From contig NZ_RJJW01000004.1 of the NCBI RefSeq assembly GCF_003781945.1, positions 26,172 through 90,171 on the forward strand: a stretch of 64,000 nt of DNA, written 5' to 3'. The DNA comes from Halorubrum sp. CSM-61 (GTDB lineage: Archaea; Halobacteriota; Halobacteria; Halobacteriales; Haloferacaceae). A program made the translations under genes and the position numbers. The notes below the pieces were generated by a model. The model had not been told where the DNA came from. It was given only the letters and a program-made list of their open reading frames with translations, and did not search any database. Below are positions 33,984-44,742 of this stretch, piece by piece; position 1 is the first letter of the stretch, and each line of letters begins with the position of its first letter.

Positions 33984-36254
33984 ATGTCACAGCCCACCGA
34001 GCGGAATCGCCTCGAGGGGGAGGCGAGTCCGTACCTCCAACAGCACGCGGACAACCCCGTCAACTGGCAGCCGTGGGGCGAGGAGGCCTTCGAGCGCGCC
34101 CGCGAGCACGACGTGCCGGTGTTCGTCTCGATCGGCTACTCCTCGTGTCACTGGTGTCACGTGATGGCGGAGGAGAGCTTCGAGGACGAGTCGGTCGCCG
34201 CCGTGCTCAACGAGGAGTTCGTCCCCGTGAAGGTCGACCGCGAGGAGCGCCCCGACGTCGACAGCACCTTCATGACCGTCTCGCAGCTCGTCACCGGCGG
34301 GGGCGGATGGCCCCTCTCCGCGTGGTGTACGCCGGAGGGAGAGCCGTTCTACGTGGGGACCTACTTCCCGCCGGAGCCGCGCCGGAACCAGCCAGGCTTT
34401 CGCGATCTCTGCGAGCGCATCGCCGACTCGTGGGGGGACCCGGAGCAGCGCGAGGAGATGAAGCGGCGCGCCGACCAGTGGACGACGAGCGCGCGCGACG
34501 AGCTGGAGTCGGTGCCGGAGTCGGGTCCGGCAGCTGGGGCGGACGACGCGGGCGGGGCGGGGGACGCGGCCGACGCGGCCGACGCGGGGGCGCCCGGCCC
34601 CGACCTCCTCGACGAGGCCGCGGCCGCGGCGGTCCGCGGCTACGACGACGAGTACGGCGGGTTCGGGGGCGGCGGCGCGAAGTTCCCGATGCCCGGCCGG
34701 ATCGACGTGCTCATGCGGGCGTACGCGCAGACCGGCCGCGACGCCGCGCTCACGGCCGCGACGGGCACCCTCGACGGGATGGCCCGCGGCGGGATGTACG
34801 ACCAGATCGGCGGCGGGTTCCACCGGTACGCGGTCGACCGACAGTGGACGGTCCCGCACTTCGAGAAGATGCTGTACGACAACGCGGAGCTCCCGATGGC
34901 GTACCTCGACGCCCACCGTCTGACGGGGGACGCCTCGTACGCCCGCGTCGCGAGCGAGACGCTCGGCTTTATCGACCGCGAGCTCCGTCACGACGACGGC
35001 GGCTTCTTCAGCACGCTCGACGCCCGGAGCAGACCCCCCGAGAGCCGGCGCGGTGACGCGGGGGCCAACGGGAGCGGCCACGCCGACGTCGAGGGCGCCT
35101 TCTACGTCTGGACGCCGAGCGAGGTCGACGCCGTCCTCGACGAGCCCGCGGCGTCGCTCGCGAAGGACCGGTACGGGATCGAGTCGGGCGGGAACTTCGA
35201 GCGCGGCACCACGGTTCCGACGATCGCGGCGTCGGTCGCGGAGCTCGCCGACGAGCACGACATGTCGGCGGAGACGGTCCGAGAGAGCCTGACGGAGGCC
35301 CGCGTCGCACTGTTCGAGGCGCGCGAGTCGCGGCCGCGGCCCGCGCGCGACGAGAAGGTGCTCGCGTCGTGGAACGGCCGGGCGATCTCCGCGTTCGCCG
35401 CCGCCGGGCAAGTCCTGGGTGAACCGTACGCCGACATCGCGAGCGACGCGCTCGCGTTCTGCCGCGAGCGCCTGTACGACGAGGAGACCGGCGGTCTCGC
35501 GCGTCGCTGGCTCGACGGCGACGTGCGCGGGCCGGGCTACCTCGACGACCACGCGTTCCTCGCGCGGGGCGCGCTCGACGTCTACTCCGCCACCGGCGAC
35601 CCGGACGCGCTCGGGTTCGCGCTCGATCTGGCGGCGACGATCGTCTCGGACTTCTACGACGACGAGGACGGCACGATCTACTTCACGCGGGACCCGGACG
35701 GAGCCGCCGGCGAAGACGGCGGCGGCGGATCCCCGACCGGCGACGACACCCTCTTCGCCCGCCCGCAGGAGTTCACCGATCGATCCACGCCGTCGAGTCT
35801 GGGCGTGGCGGCGGAGACGCTCGCGCTCCTCGACGGCTTCCGGACCGACCGCGAGTTCGCGGAAATCGCAGAGCGGGTCGTGACGACCCACGCGGACCGG
35901 ATCCGCGCGAGCCCGCTGGAGCACGTCTCGCTGGTGCGCGCGGCCGACCGCGTCGCGTCCGGCGGGATCGAGGTTACCGTCGCCGCCGACGCGATGCCGG
36001 ACGCGTGGCGCGAGACGCTCGGGACGCGCTACCTGCCGGGCGCGCTGGTCGCCCCGCGCCCGCCGACCGAAGACGACCTCGAGGCGTGGATCGACCGGCT
36101 CGGCATGGACGAGGCGCCGCCGATCTGGGTCGACCGCGACGCGATCGACGGCGAGCCGACCGCCTACGTCTGCGAGGGGCTCACGTGCTCGCCCCCGGAG
36201 ACGGACCTCGACGCGGCGCTGGAGTGGCTGGCCGCGCGGGAGCGGTCGGAGTAG
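33984..36254 (+). CDS. Thioredoxin-domain protein of the YyaL/DUF255 family
   Basis: 756 residues. The N-terminal thioredoxin-like domain begins [19 protein letters not shown] and has the CHWCHVM motif near residue 55. The rest is an alpha/alpha six-barrel like that of glycoside hydrolases/epimerases ([30 protein letters not shown]). The family is universal but its function is not settled. An Ala/Asp/Gly-rich linker sits at about 183-205. Confidence 0.93.
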   Translation: MSQPTERNRLEGEASPYLQQHADNPVNWQPWGEEAFERAREHDVPVFVSIGYSSCHWCHVMAEESFEDESVAAVLNEEFVPVKVDREERPDVDSTFMTVSQLVTGGGGWPLSAWCTPEGEPFYVGTYFPPEPRRNQPGFRDLCERIADSWGDPEQREEMKRRADQWTTSARDELESVPESGPAAGADDAGGAGDAADAADAGAPGPDLLDEAAAAAVRGYDDEYGGFGGGGAKFPMPGRIDVLMRAYAQTGRDAALTAATGTLDGMARGGMYDQIGGGFHRYAVDRQWTVPHFEKMLYDNAELPMAYLDAHRLTGDASYARVASETLGFIDRELRHDDGGFFSTLDARSRPPESRRGDAGANGSGHADVEGAFYVWTPSEVDAVLDEPAASLAKDRYGIESGGNFERGTTVPTIAASVAELADEHDMSAETVRESLTEARVALFEARESRPRPARDEKVLASWNGRAISAFAAAGQVLGEPYADIASDALAFCRERLYDEETGGLARRWLDGDVRGPGYLDDHAFLARGALDVYSATGDPDALGFALDLAATIVSDFYDDEDGTIYFTRDPDGAAGEDGGGGSPTGDDTLFARPQEFTDRSTPSSLGVAAETLALLDGFRTDREFAEIAERVVTTHADRIRASPLEHVSLVRAADRVASGGIEVTVAADAMPDAWRETLGTRYLPGALVAPRPPTEDDLEAWIDRLGMDEAPPIWVDRDAIDGEPTAYVCEGLTCSPPETDLDAALEWLAARERSE

Positions 36255-36330
36255 GACTTCGGACCCTTCCTCGACTCCCGGTCCGAAGGGAGACGGCACG
36301 CTTTACCGACCCGAATTCGGAGGGACGACC

Positions 36331-37656
36331 ATGGAGCGGCACGACCTCCTCTATCGCCTGTACGACGAGTTCGACGCGGAGACGCTCCGGGAACACCAGT
36401 CGTTCGTGGACCTCTTCCCGCCGGTCGACTCGCGGGTGGCGTTGGAGCACTGGGAGGACGCCGGCGAGGAGCTCGACCGGCTGAAACGCGAGATCCGGGA
36501 GTCCCTGCCCGCGGGGGCCACCTACGCCGAGATCGCGGCCTACGCCGACCGCGAGACCGCGTTCACCGCGCTCGATCTCCACGCGCGTTACGGCCGCGCC
36601 GTCAACGCCTTAGTGTTGGACGTCGACGAGACGCTCCGGTCCGCGGGGGGCACGGACAACGAGATCCCCCGCGAGACGCTCCACATGCTGACGGAGCTGC
36701 ACGACGCCGGCGTGCCGATCGTCATCTGTACCGGCCAGACGCTGGAGAACGTGAAGGGCTTTATGATCCAGGGGCTCGGAAACGAGCTGGTCCACTCCGG
36801 GCGCTTCTCGATCGTCTACGAGTCCGGCAACGGCGTGTTCACGCCGGGCCACGGCTCGCGCACGAAGCGCCTGCTGTACGAGGACCTCGACGGCCCGGTC
36901 CGGGAGGTCTTCGACGCGGTGCGGTCGCGCGCGCTGCCCGACGCGCCCGAGAACGTCCGCCGCGGCTGTCACCTCCAGGGCAACGAGTTCAACGTCACCC
37001 TGAAGCCGAACTTCGAGACCGGCGGCGCGGACGCCGAGGCCGTGATCGACGACGGGCTCGTCCACCTGATCGACCTGCTCGGCGAGGTCGTCGTCGAGCG
37101 GGTCGCTGACGATCTCGACGCGGACGATATGGACGCGAGCGATCTCGACGCCGCCGAACTCGGCGCGACCGACCTCGATCCGGCCGACCGCGGCGCCGCG
37201 TGGGCGCGCGCTCACTACGCGGCCTCGGACCCCGAGATCCGGGAGGTGATCGAGGCGGCGGAGGTCGACGGTGACGGCCGCCCTTCGGTCGCCGCCGAGG
37301 ACGTACCCGAGCCGGTCGCGTCGCTGTTCGACCGGATAGCCGTCGGCTACTACCGCGCCGACGCCGCGGAGATCACCTCGCTGGAGCTCGACAAGGTCGC
37401 GGGCGTCGAGGCGGCGCTCGAGGTGCTCGACGTGCGGGACCCGTTCCCGCTCGTGATGGGCGACAGCAAGTCCGACCTCCGCGTGATGGAGTGGGCCGCC
37501 GAGCGCGACGCGGGGATCGCGGCGGCCCCGGAGCACGCCTCCGCGGACGTGCTCTCGCACGTGCTCGACCGCGACGAGCTGGTGTTCGTGCGCGGCCAGT
37601 CCGCGACGATGCTCCGGACCGTCTACGTCCTCAACCTGCTCGATCGCCTCGAGTAA
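36331..37656 (+). CDS. HAD-superfamily phosphatase with a pentapeptide-like insert
   Basis: 441 residues. The catalytic Asp motif LVLDVDETLRSAGG lies near residue 94, VICTGQTLENVKG supplies motif II, and MGDSKSDLRVMEWA near residue 375 is the C-terminal acidic motif. An N-terminal helical domain precedes it. At about 262-288 there are five near-regular pentads (ADDLD ADDMD ASDLD AAELG ATDLD), resembling pentapeptide repeats, inserted in the cap region. Substrate unknown. Confidence 0.75.
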   Translation: MERHDLLYRLYDEFDAETLREHQSFVDLFPPVDSRVALEHWEDAGEELDRLKREIRESLPAGATYAEIAAYADRETAFTALDLHARYGRAVNALVLDVDETLRSAGGTDNEIPRETLHMLTELHDAGVPIVICTGQTLENVKGFMIQGLGNELVHSGRFSIVYESGNGVFTPGHGSRTKRLLYEDLDGPVREVFDAVRSRALPDAPENVRRGCHLQGNEFNVTLKPNFETGGADAEAVIDDGLVHLIDLLGEVVVERVADDLDADDMDASDLDAAELGATDLDPADRGAAWARAHYAASDPEIREVIEAAEVDGDGRPSVAAEDVPEPVASLFDRIAVGYYRADAAEITSLELDKVAGVEAALEVLDVRDPFPLVMGDSKSDLRVMEWAAERDAGIAAAPEHASADVLSHVLDRDELVFVRGQSATMLRTVYVLNLLDRLE

Positions 37657-37697
37657 GCCGCGGCGTAATTATATGTCCCCGTCACCACGCTCCGTCC

Positions 37698-38807
37698 ATG
37701 CACGATTTCGTCGTCGTGGGCGCGGGGCCGCCGGGGTCGCGGTTCGCCCGGCGCGCCGCCGAGCTCGGCCACGACGTGGTCGCCTTCGAGAAGGGTACGG
37801 TCGGGGAGCCGCTGGCCTGCTCCGGGCACGTCTCAGACGACGTGTGGGAGTACGTCCCGGGCGGCGCCCGTGACGAACTCCTCCAGAACCGGGTGTACGG
37901 CGCGCGCTTCCACGTCGGCGGGCCCGGCTCCAAAGCGTATCCGTTCTACAAGCCGGAGCCCGTCTCGAACGTGATCGACCGGATCGGGCTCGACCGCACC
38001 CTCGCCGACTGCGCGCGCGAGGCCGGCGCCGACGTGCGGGAGAATCACACGGTCGTCGGCGTCGACGAGCGCCCCGACCGGGTCGTCGTCGAGGTCCGGA
38101 CGCCCGCCGGCGACGTGGAGGAGGTCGAGGCGCGGATGGTCGCCGGCTGCGACGGCCCGACCTCGCGCGTCCGCCGGTCGCTCGGCCTCCCCGAGCCGGA
38201 CGAGCTGCTCCACGGCGTGCTCGCGTTCGACGACGCGCCCGACGCGGGCGACCTCGTCGACGTCCACCTCACCGCGCCGACGTTCTTCGCGTGGCGGATC
38301 CCCCGCGGCGACGCGGGCGTGGAGTACGGGCTCGCCGCGCCGCCGAGCGACGACGTGTCCGCGATGTTCGACCGCCTCACCGACGCCTACGACGTGACGA
38401 CGGATCACTTCTGTTCCGGGGCGATCCCGGTCGGACCGCCGGACCGCGTGACGACCGACCGAGCGTTTCTCATCGGCGACGCCGCCGCGCAGACGAAGCC
38501 GTTCACCGGCGGGGGGATCCTCTACGGGATGACCGCGGCCGACGCGGCCGCCGACGCGATCGACCCGCGGGACCCGGCGACGCTCGCCGACTACGAGTCC
38601 GGGTGGCGCGACGCGATCGGCACCGAGATCCGGCTCGGCTCGGCGATCCGGCGGTGTTACTCGCTCCCGGAGCCGGTTCAGCGGGCCGGGCTGTGGGCGC
38701 TGTCGGGCGAGATCGGCGTCCACATGGACCGGCCGAGCTCCTTCTTCTCGCCGGCGCACCTCAGGAAGCTGTTCTCGCGGAGCGGTCCCGACGACGCGCC
38801 GCGGTAG
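37698..38807 (+). CDS. Geranylgeranyl reductase-family FAD protein
   Basis: 369 residues from the ATG at 37698. The FAD motif VVVGAGPPGSRFARRAAE starts the protein, followed by CSGHVSD and, later, FLIGDAAAQTKPFTGGGILYG, the hallmark of the geranylgeranyl/digeranylgeranylglycerophospholipid reductase family that saturates archaeal lipid chains or related isoprenoids. Haloarchaea carry several paralogues, so the exact substrate is open. Confidence 0.85.
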   Translation: MHDFVVVGAGPPGSRFARRAAELGHDVVAFEKGTVGEPLACSGHVSDDVWEYVPGGARDELLQNRVYGARFHVGGPGSKAYPFYKPEPVSNVIDRIGLDRTLADCAREAGADVRENHTVVGVDERPDRVVVEVRTPAGDVEEVEARMVAGCDGPTSRVRRSLGLPEPDELLHGVLAFDDAPDAGDLVDVHLTAPTFFAWRIPRGDAGVEYGLAAPPSDDVSAMFDRLTDAYDVTTDHFCSGAIPVGPPDRVTTDRAFLIGDAAAQTKPFTGGGILYGMTAADAAADAIDPRDPATLADYESGWRDAIGTEIRLGSAIRRCYSLPEPVQRAGLWALSGEIGVHMDRPSSFFSPAHLRKLFSRSGPDDAPR

Positions 38808-38839
38808 CCGGCGCGGTCGGGGCGCGGGCGCGGAGAGAA

Positions 38840-39323
<484 letters not shown>

Positions 39324-39383
39324 GCCGACCATTGCGGACACGTCAATGAAAAACTCCCTATTTACGTGAGAGACCGAAGGAGG

Positions 39384-39398
39384 CGTTCGCGCCGAACG
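39384..39398. promoter_or_regulatory. Candidate operator upstream of the dehydratase gene
   Basis: CGTTCG-CGC-CGAACG, a perfect 6+3+6 palindrome, lies in the divergent region 26-31 bp before a TTTACCC box (39424-39430), which itself sits ~26 nt before the ATG at 39453. Its position is that of an activator site for the dehydratase or a repressor site for either gene. Confidence 0.45.
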
Positions 39399-39452
39399 AA
39401 CCCTCCCCTGAGGAACATAAACGTTTACCCTGTTCCGAATGAATCGGGAGCC

Positions 39453-40691
39453 ATGAGCCGGAACTACGAGTCGCTTCACGACCCGAACGCGGAGTACACG
39501 ATGCGAGAGCTCTCCGCCGAGACGATGGGGACGACGGGCTCGCGCGGCGGCGGGCGCGACGTCGAGATCACCGACGTGCAGACGACCATGGTCGACGGGA
39601 ACTTCCCGTGGACGCTGGTCCGCGTGTACACCGACGCGGGCGTCGTGGGCACCGGCGAGGCGTACTGGGGCGCGGGCGTCCCGGAGCTTATCGAGCGCAT
39701 GAAGCCGTTCGTCGTCGGCGAGAATCCGCTCGACATCGACCGCCTCTACGAGCACCTCATCCAGAAGATGTCGGGCGAGGGCTCCGTCGAGGGCGTCACC
39801 GTCACCGCCATCTCCGGGATCGAGGTCGCGCTCCACGACGCCGCCGGCAAGATCCTCGACGTGCCCGCCTACCAGCTGCTCGGCGGCAAGTACCGCGACC
39901 GGATGCGCGTGTACTGCGACTGCCACACCGAGGAGGAGGCCGACCCCGAGGCGTGCGCCGACGAGGCCGAGCGCGTCGTCGACGAGCTGGGCTACGACGC
40001 CCTGAAGTTCGACCTCGACGTGCCGAGCGGCTTCGAGAAGGACCGCGCGAACCGCCACCTGCGCCCCGGCGAGATCCGCCACAAGGCGGAGATCGTCGAG
40101 AAGGTCACCGAGCGCGTGAAGGACAAGGCCGACGTGGCCTTCGACTGCCACTGGACGTTCTCTGGCGGCTCCGCGCAGCGCCTCGCGGACGCCATCGAGG
40201 AGTACGACGTGTGGTGGCTCGAAGACCCAGTCCCGCCGGAGAACCTCGAGGTGCAGGAGGAAGTGACGAAGAACACCGTCACGCCGATCGCGGTCGGCGA
40301 GAACCGCTACCGCGTCACCGAGCAGCGCCGCCTCATCGAGAACCAGGCGGTCGACATCGTCGCGCCGGACCTGCCGAAGGTCGGCGGGATGCGCGAGACC
40401 CGCAAGGTCGCGGACGTGGCGAACCAGTACTACGTCCCGGTCGCGATGCACAACGTCGCCTCCCCGATCGCGACGATGGCGGCGGCCCACGTCGGCACCT
40501 CCGTCCCGAACTCGCTCGCGATCGAGTACCACTCCTACGAGCTCGGCTGGTGGGAGGACCTCGTCGAGGAGGACGTCATCGAGGACGGCTACATCGAGGT
40601 GCCGGAAAAGCCCGGTATCGGCCTCACGCTCGACATGGACACCGTCGAGGAGCACATGGTCGAGGGCGAGACGCTGTTCGACGAGGAGTAA
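39453..40691 (+). CDS. Enolase-superfamily sugar-acid dehydratase (gluconate/xylonate-type)
   Basis: 412 residues from the ATG at 39453. Mandelate-racemase-type fold: DALKFDLDVPSG with the catalytic Lys, then the metal ligands Asp in FDCHWTFSG, Glu in WWLEDPVPPE and Glu in AVGENRYRV, and His in AMHNVASPIA. In haloarchaea this group contains D-gluconate, D-galactonate and D-xylonate dehydratases of the semi-phosphorylative sugar pathways (family knowledge). Which sugar acid it uses cannot be told. It has no sugar-pathway neighbours here. Confidence 0.82.
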   Translation: MSRNYESLHDPNAEYTMRELSAETMGTTGSRGGGRDVEITDVQTTMVDGNFPWTLVRVYTDAGVVGTGEAYWGAGVPELIERMKPFVVGENPLDIDRLYEHLIQKMSGEGSVEGVTVTAISGIEVALHDAAGKILDVPAYQLLGGKYRDRMRVYCDCHTEEEADPEACADEAERVVDELGYDALKFDLDVPSGFEKDRANRHLRPGEIRHKAEIVEKVTERVKDKADVAFDCHWTFSGGSAQRLADAIEEYDVWWLEDPVPPENLEVQEEVTKNTVTPIAVGENRYRVTEQRRLIENQAVDIVAPDLPKVGGMRETRKVADVANQYYVPVAMHNVASPIATMAAAHVGTSVPNSLAIEYHSYELGWWEDLVEEDVIEDGYIEVPEKPGIGLTLDMDTVEEHMVEGETLFDEE

Positions 40692-40708
40692 AACGACTCG
40701 TCGAGCCA

Positions 40709-40733
40709 GATAGACGAGCGCAGCGAGTCTATC
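40709..40733. terminator. Stem-loop after the dehydratase gene (possible terminator)
   Basis: GATAGAC and GTCTATC arms enclose an 11-nt loop 18 nt after the stop. A T-rich CCTTTTATTT run follows only about 50 nt later, so terminator function is uncertain. Confidence 0.35.
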
Positions 40734-40849
40734 GGTGTTTGACGAGGCGTAAGCGAAGTCGAGCGCGATAGACGTGCGCGGTTCCTTTTATTTACCACCC
40801 CGCTCCGACCACGGAAACGTTCAATTCGTCGGGCGACGTATCGGGGCGT

Positions 40850-41285
40850 ATGGTTCCGACAGCCCCCGCGACCGAGCCGCGTGCCGATCGAACCGAGGTG
40901 ACGGGCGCCCGTCCCTGAGGTCGTCGGCGTCGACATCAGCGGCCGCCACGAGGAGGACGGCGAGTACCTGATGGTCGCGGCCGCGGTCCACGCGCGCGTC
41001 GACTCGACGCGGATCCGGACGATAGAGAGAATGGGCTTTTCCGCCGTGCGCGAGGGACCGACGCTCGACGCGACCGTCGCGCTCACGGCCGAGGCGGTCG
41101 GCAACCTTCCGAAGCCGCCGGCGGGACCGATCGTCGCGGAGGGCGGCGAGTTCTACGAGGAGCCCGCCGAGCGGGTGGGACTGAGCTTCCAACCCGAGTT
41201 TAAATACGTCGAGAGCATAGGGGAACGCGAAACAGTGCAGGCAGCACACCACGCCGCGTACGCCGCCCGCGACCTCCTGTTATGA
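40850..41285 (+). pseudogene. DUF2209-family gene with a frameshift
   Basis: The body (VVGVDISGRHEEDGEYLMVAAAVHARV in parts, to AAHHAAYAARDLLL) is a haloarchaeal DUF2209 protein, but no start codon opens this frame before the ATG at 40971, which lies in the middle of the first strand. An ATG at 40850 opens a 22-codon frame that hits TGA at 40916-40918. Dropping the single T at 40916 joins the two frames into a full-length protein. It is therefore a frameshifted gene, a sequencing error, or a gene using the internal ATG. Stop overlaps hflX. Confidence 0.6.
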
Positions 41286-42631
41286 CCGGGAGCGCTCAGG
41301 GGGCGGCCACCGACACGAAGCCGACCGCCGCCGAGCGGCGCGCGGTCGTCGCCAAGCGCGTCGAGTCCGGATCGGCGGACCTGACGGAGATCACGCAGCT
41401 CGCGGCCGCCGCGGGCTACGACGTGGTCGGCGAGCTCACCCAGACCCGCACCGAGGACGCCGCGTTCATGTTCGGGAAGGGGAAGGTCGCCGAGCTTCGC
41501 GACCTAGTCCGCCGGACCGACGCGACGGCCGTGATCGTCGACAACGACGTGGGGCCGTACCAGACGTTCAACATCGGGGGCGAGCTCCCCGAGGGCGTCG
41601 AGGTGATCGACCGGTTCACGCTCATCCTCGAGATCTTCGGCCAGCGTGCGAACACCCGGAAGGCGCAGCTGCAGGTCGAGCTGGCGGAGCTGCGGTACGA
41701 GCTCCCGCGCGCCGAGGCGAAGGCGAGCCTCGCGAAACGCGACGAGCGGCCGGGGTTCATGGGGCTCGGCGAGTACGACGAGAGCGTCGAGCGCGACATC
41801 AAACGCCAGATCTCCGAGATCCGCGACGAGCTCGAGTCGATCGCGGAGAAGGAGGAGTCCCGGCGCGAGCAGCGCCGCGACTCCGGGTTCGATCTGGTCG
41901 CGCTCGCGGGCTACACGAACGCCGGCAAATCGACGCTGATGCGCCGGCTCGCGGCCGAGATCGACGTCGACGAGAACGCCGAGCGCCACCCCGACCTCGA
42001 CAGGACCGCCGAGTCGCAGGACATGCTCTTTACCACCCTCGGCACCACCACCCGCCGGGCCGAGATGGAGAAGCGGGACGTCCTCCTCACCGACACGGTC
42101 GGGTTCATCGCGGACCTGCCCCACTGGCTGGTGGAGTCGTTCGAGTCGACGCTCGACTCGGTGTACCGCGCCGACCTCGTGCTGCTCGTCGTCGACGCCA
42201 GCGAGTCGGTCGAGGAGATGCGCGAGAAGCTCGTCACGAGCCACGACACCCTTTACGAGCGCAACGAGGCCCCGATCGTCACCGTGTTCAACAAGGTCGA
42301 CCGGCTGGCTCCGGGCGAGCTGGCGGACAAGCGCGGCGCGCTCTCGGGAGTCGCGCCCGACCCGGTCGCCGTCTCGGCGAAGACGGGCGCGGGCGTCGCG
42401 GAGCTCCGCGACCGCGTCGAGGACGAACTGCCGGACTGGGAGCGCGAGCGGCTCGTCCTCCCCCTCTCCGACGACGCGATGAGCCTCGTCTCGTGGGTTC
42501 ACGACCACGGCCACGTCGAGGCGGAGACGTACGCGGACGATCAGGTCACGCTCGACTTCGAGGCGAAGCCGTCGATCGTCGCGCGCGCCCGGTCGAAGGC
42601 GGCCGAACTGGCGTCCGCGGAGTCGACGTAG
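41282..42631 (+). CDS. hflX: Ribosome-associated GTPase HflX
   Basis: 449 residues. The N-terminal HflX domain has FMFGKGKVAELRD and LILEIFGQRANTRKAQLQVE (in parts), followed by the GTPase motifs GYTNAGKSTLM (G1), DTVGFI (G3) and NKVDRL (G4). HflX splits stalled ribosomes. The ATG overlaps the stop of the DUF2209 reading frame, so the pair is probably an operon. Confidence 0.95.
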   Translation: MTGSAQGAATDTKPTAAERRAVVAKRVESGSADLTEITQLAAAAGYDVVGELTQTRTEDAAFMFGKGKVAELRDLVRRTDATAVIVDNDVGPYQTFNIGGELPEGVEVIDRFTLILEIFGQRANTRKAQLQVELAELRYELPRAEAKASLAKRDERPGFMGLGEYDESVERDIKRQISEIRDELESIAEKEESRREQRRDSGFDLVALAGYTNAGKSTLMRRLAAEIDVDENAERHPDLDRTAESQDMLFTTLGTTTRRAEMEKRDVLLTDTVGFIADLPHWLVESFESTLDSVYRADLVLLVVDASESVEEMREKLVTSHDTLYERNEAPIVTVFNKVDRLAPGELADKRGALSGVAPDPVAVSAKTGAGVAELRDRVEDELPDWERERLVLPLSDDAMSLVSWVHDHGHVEAETYADDQVTLDFEAKPSIVARARSKAAELASAEST

Positions 42632-42670
42632 GCGGTCGGTCCCGAGGGGTTCGGCGTCGCGGTCGCGGAC

Positions 42671-42680
42671 AAAGTATACA
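42671..42680 (+). promoter_or_regulatory. TATA box of the first acetyl-CoA synthetase gene
   Basis: AAAGTATACA about 28 nt before the ATG at 42705. Confidence 0.5.
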
Positions 42681-42704
42681 TTCCTCCGATTGCGAGGTAG
42701 TATC

Positions 42705-44669
42705 ATGGATTACGCCGGAGTCGACGGCCGGCGGACGGACGGGAGCGCCGCCGGCGAGGACGGGGACGTCGTCGAGCCGCTCTCCGCGTTCAGCGACCGG
42801 GCCGTCGCGAGCGATCCGGAGCTGTACGAGGCCTTCGCCGAGGAGGGACCGGCGGCGTGGCGTCGCGCCGCCGACCTGCTGGACTGGGAGACGGACTACG
42901 AGACGGTGCTGGACGACGGCGACCCGCCCTTCTACGAGTGGTTCCCGGACGGGCGGCTCAACGCCGCGGCCAACTGCGTCGACCGCCACCTCGACGAGCG
43001 CCGGAACCAGCTCGCGATCCGCTGGTTCGGCAAGCGCGGGGAACGCCGGTCGTACACCTACCTGGACCTCCACCGCGAGGTGAACGCGGTCGCGGCCGGA
43101 CTGCGGGATCTGGGCGTCGAGGAGGACGACGTGGTGACCCTGTACCTCCCGATGATCCCGGAGCTGCCGATCGCGATGCTGGCCTGTGCCCGGATCGGCG
43201 CGCCCCACAACGTCGTCTTCGCGGGGCTTTCGGCCGAGGCGCTCGCGACCCGGATCGACGCCGCCGACTCGTCGTACCTCGTCACCTGCGACGGCTACTA
43301 CCGACGAGAGGACGCGTTCAACCAGAAGTCGAAGGCGGACAACGCCCGTCTCCGGGCCGACGCCGACCTCTCGGCGACGGTGGTCGTCGACCGGCTCGGC
43401 GACACGCTCGACGCGCCCCTCGGCGACGACGAACACGAGTACGAGGCGATCGTGGACGCGCACGACGGGGAGACCGTCGAGCCGGTCGCGCGCGACGCCA
43501 CTGACCTCCTCTTCGTGATGTACACCTCCGGGACCACGGGGCGCCCGAAGGGCGTCGAGCACGCGACCGGGGGGTACCTCTCGCACGTCGCGTGGACGAC
43601 CCGGAACGTGCTCGACGTGCGCCCCGACGACACCTACTGGTGCGCGGCCGACATCGGCTGGATCACGGGCCACTCCTACGGCGTGTACGGTCCCCTCTCG
43701 GTGGGGACCACGACCCTGCTGTACGAGGGGTCGCCCGACTACCCCGACCGCGACCGCGTGTGGGACCTGATCGAGCGCAACGCGGTCAGCGTCTTCTACA
43801 CCTCGCCGACCGCGATCCGCTCGTTCATGAAGTGGGGCGCGGAGTACCCGGAGGCCCACGACCTGTCGTCGATCCGCCTGCTGGGGACCGTCGGCGAGTC
43901 GATCACCCCGAAGGCGTGGCGCTGGTACCGCGAGCACGTCGGCGGCGGCGAGGCCCCGATCGTCGACACGTGGTGGCAGACCGAGACGGGCGCCATCTCC
44001 CTCGCGACGCTGCCGGGAATCACGCCGATGAAGCCCGGCAAGGTCGGGCCGCCGCTGCCGGGGATCGACGCGCGCGTCGTCGACGAGGACGGCGAGCCGG
44101 TCGACCCCGGCGAGCCGGGGTACCTCGCGATCGCCGCCCCGTGGCCCGGGATGCTCCGCGGGCTCCGCGAGGGCGACGAGCGGTACCGCCGGGAGTACTG
44201 GGTGGAGGGCGAGGACGGGTGGCGGTACCGCACGGGCGACGGCGCCACCGTCGACGAGGACGGCTACGTGACGATCCTCGGCCGCGTCGACGACGTGATC
44301 AACGTCCGGACGCACCGGTTCAACACCGCGGAGCTGGAGTCCGCTATCGTCGGGGCCGAGGGGGTCACCGAGGCCGCGGTCGTCGGCGACGGCGACGGGA
44401 AGATCGTCGCGTACGTGACGACCCGGGGCGACGTCGACCCCGACGAGTCACTCCGCGAGGCGATCGGCGGGCGGCTGGCGCGGGCGGTCGGCGACGTGGC
44501 GCGCGCCGACCGGATCGTGTTCACCCCGGACCTGCCGAAGACCCGGTCCGGGAAGATCATGCGTCGCCTGCTGGAGGACATCGCTCGCGGCGACGAGTTC
44601 GGCGACGTGAGCGCCCTCCGCAACCCCGAGGTCGTCGGGGAGATCGAGTCGGCGGTTCGCGAGATGTAA
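42705..44669 (+). CDS. Acetyl-CoA synthetase-family AMP-forming ligase (paralogue 1)
   Basis: 654 residues from the ATG at 42705. Adenylate-forming motifs: MYTSGTTGRPKGVEH, TWWQTETG, YRTGDGATVDEDGYV, GRVDDVINV, and the C-terminal catalytic Lys in KTRSGKIMRRLL. Activates acetate or another short carboxylate to the CoA ester. It is clearly homologous to the second ligase at 47.1 kb throughout, and the two flank the Bat-like regulator. In place of the typical hinge-adjacent SGHRLGT it has RTHRFNT, which may mean a different acyl preference. Confidence 0.88.
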   Translation: MDYAGVDGRRTDGSAAGEDGDVVEPLSAFSDRAVASDPELYEAFAEEGPAAWRRAADLLDWETDYETVLDDGDPPFYEWFPDGRLNAAANCVDRHLDERRNQLAIRWFGKRGERRSYTYLDLHREVNAVAAGLRDLGVEEDDVVTLYLPMIPELPIAMLACARIGAPHNVVFAGLSAEALATRIDAADSSYLVTCDGYYRREDAFNQKSKADNARLRADADLSATVVVDRLGDTLDAPLGDDEHEYEAIVDAHDGETVEPVARDATDLLFVMYTSGTTGRPKGVEHATGGYLSHVAWTTRNVLDVRPDDTYWCAADIGWITGHSYGVYGPLSVGTTTLLYEGSPDYPDRDRVWDLIERNAVSVFYTSPTAIRSFMKWGAEYPEAHDLSSIRLLGTVGESITPKAWRWYREHVGGGEAPIVDTWWQTETGAISLATLPGITPMKPGKVGPPLPGIDARVVDEDGEPVDPGEPGYLAIAAPWPGMLRGLREGDERYRREYWVEGEDGWRYRTGDGATVDEDGYVTILGRVDDVINVRTHRFNTAELESAIVGAEGVTEAAVVGDGDGKIVAYVTTRGDVDPDESLREAIGGRLARAVGDVARADRIVFTPDLPKTRSGKIMRRLLEDIARGDEFGDVSALRNPEVVGEIESAVREM

Positions 44670-44742
44670 CCACAAAAAGCTACATCTAGATATATTTGAA
44701 ACGTCTATAGGTTTCTTGGTACTGTAGACCGTTTCACGCTTT

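Noticed and set aside
33987..36299. Long minus-strand open frame over the thioredoxin-domain gene
   Set aside because: Shadow of the CHWCH-containing plus-strand gene, with repetitive Arg/Val composition.
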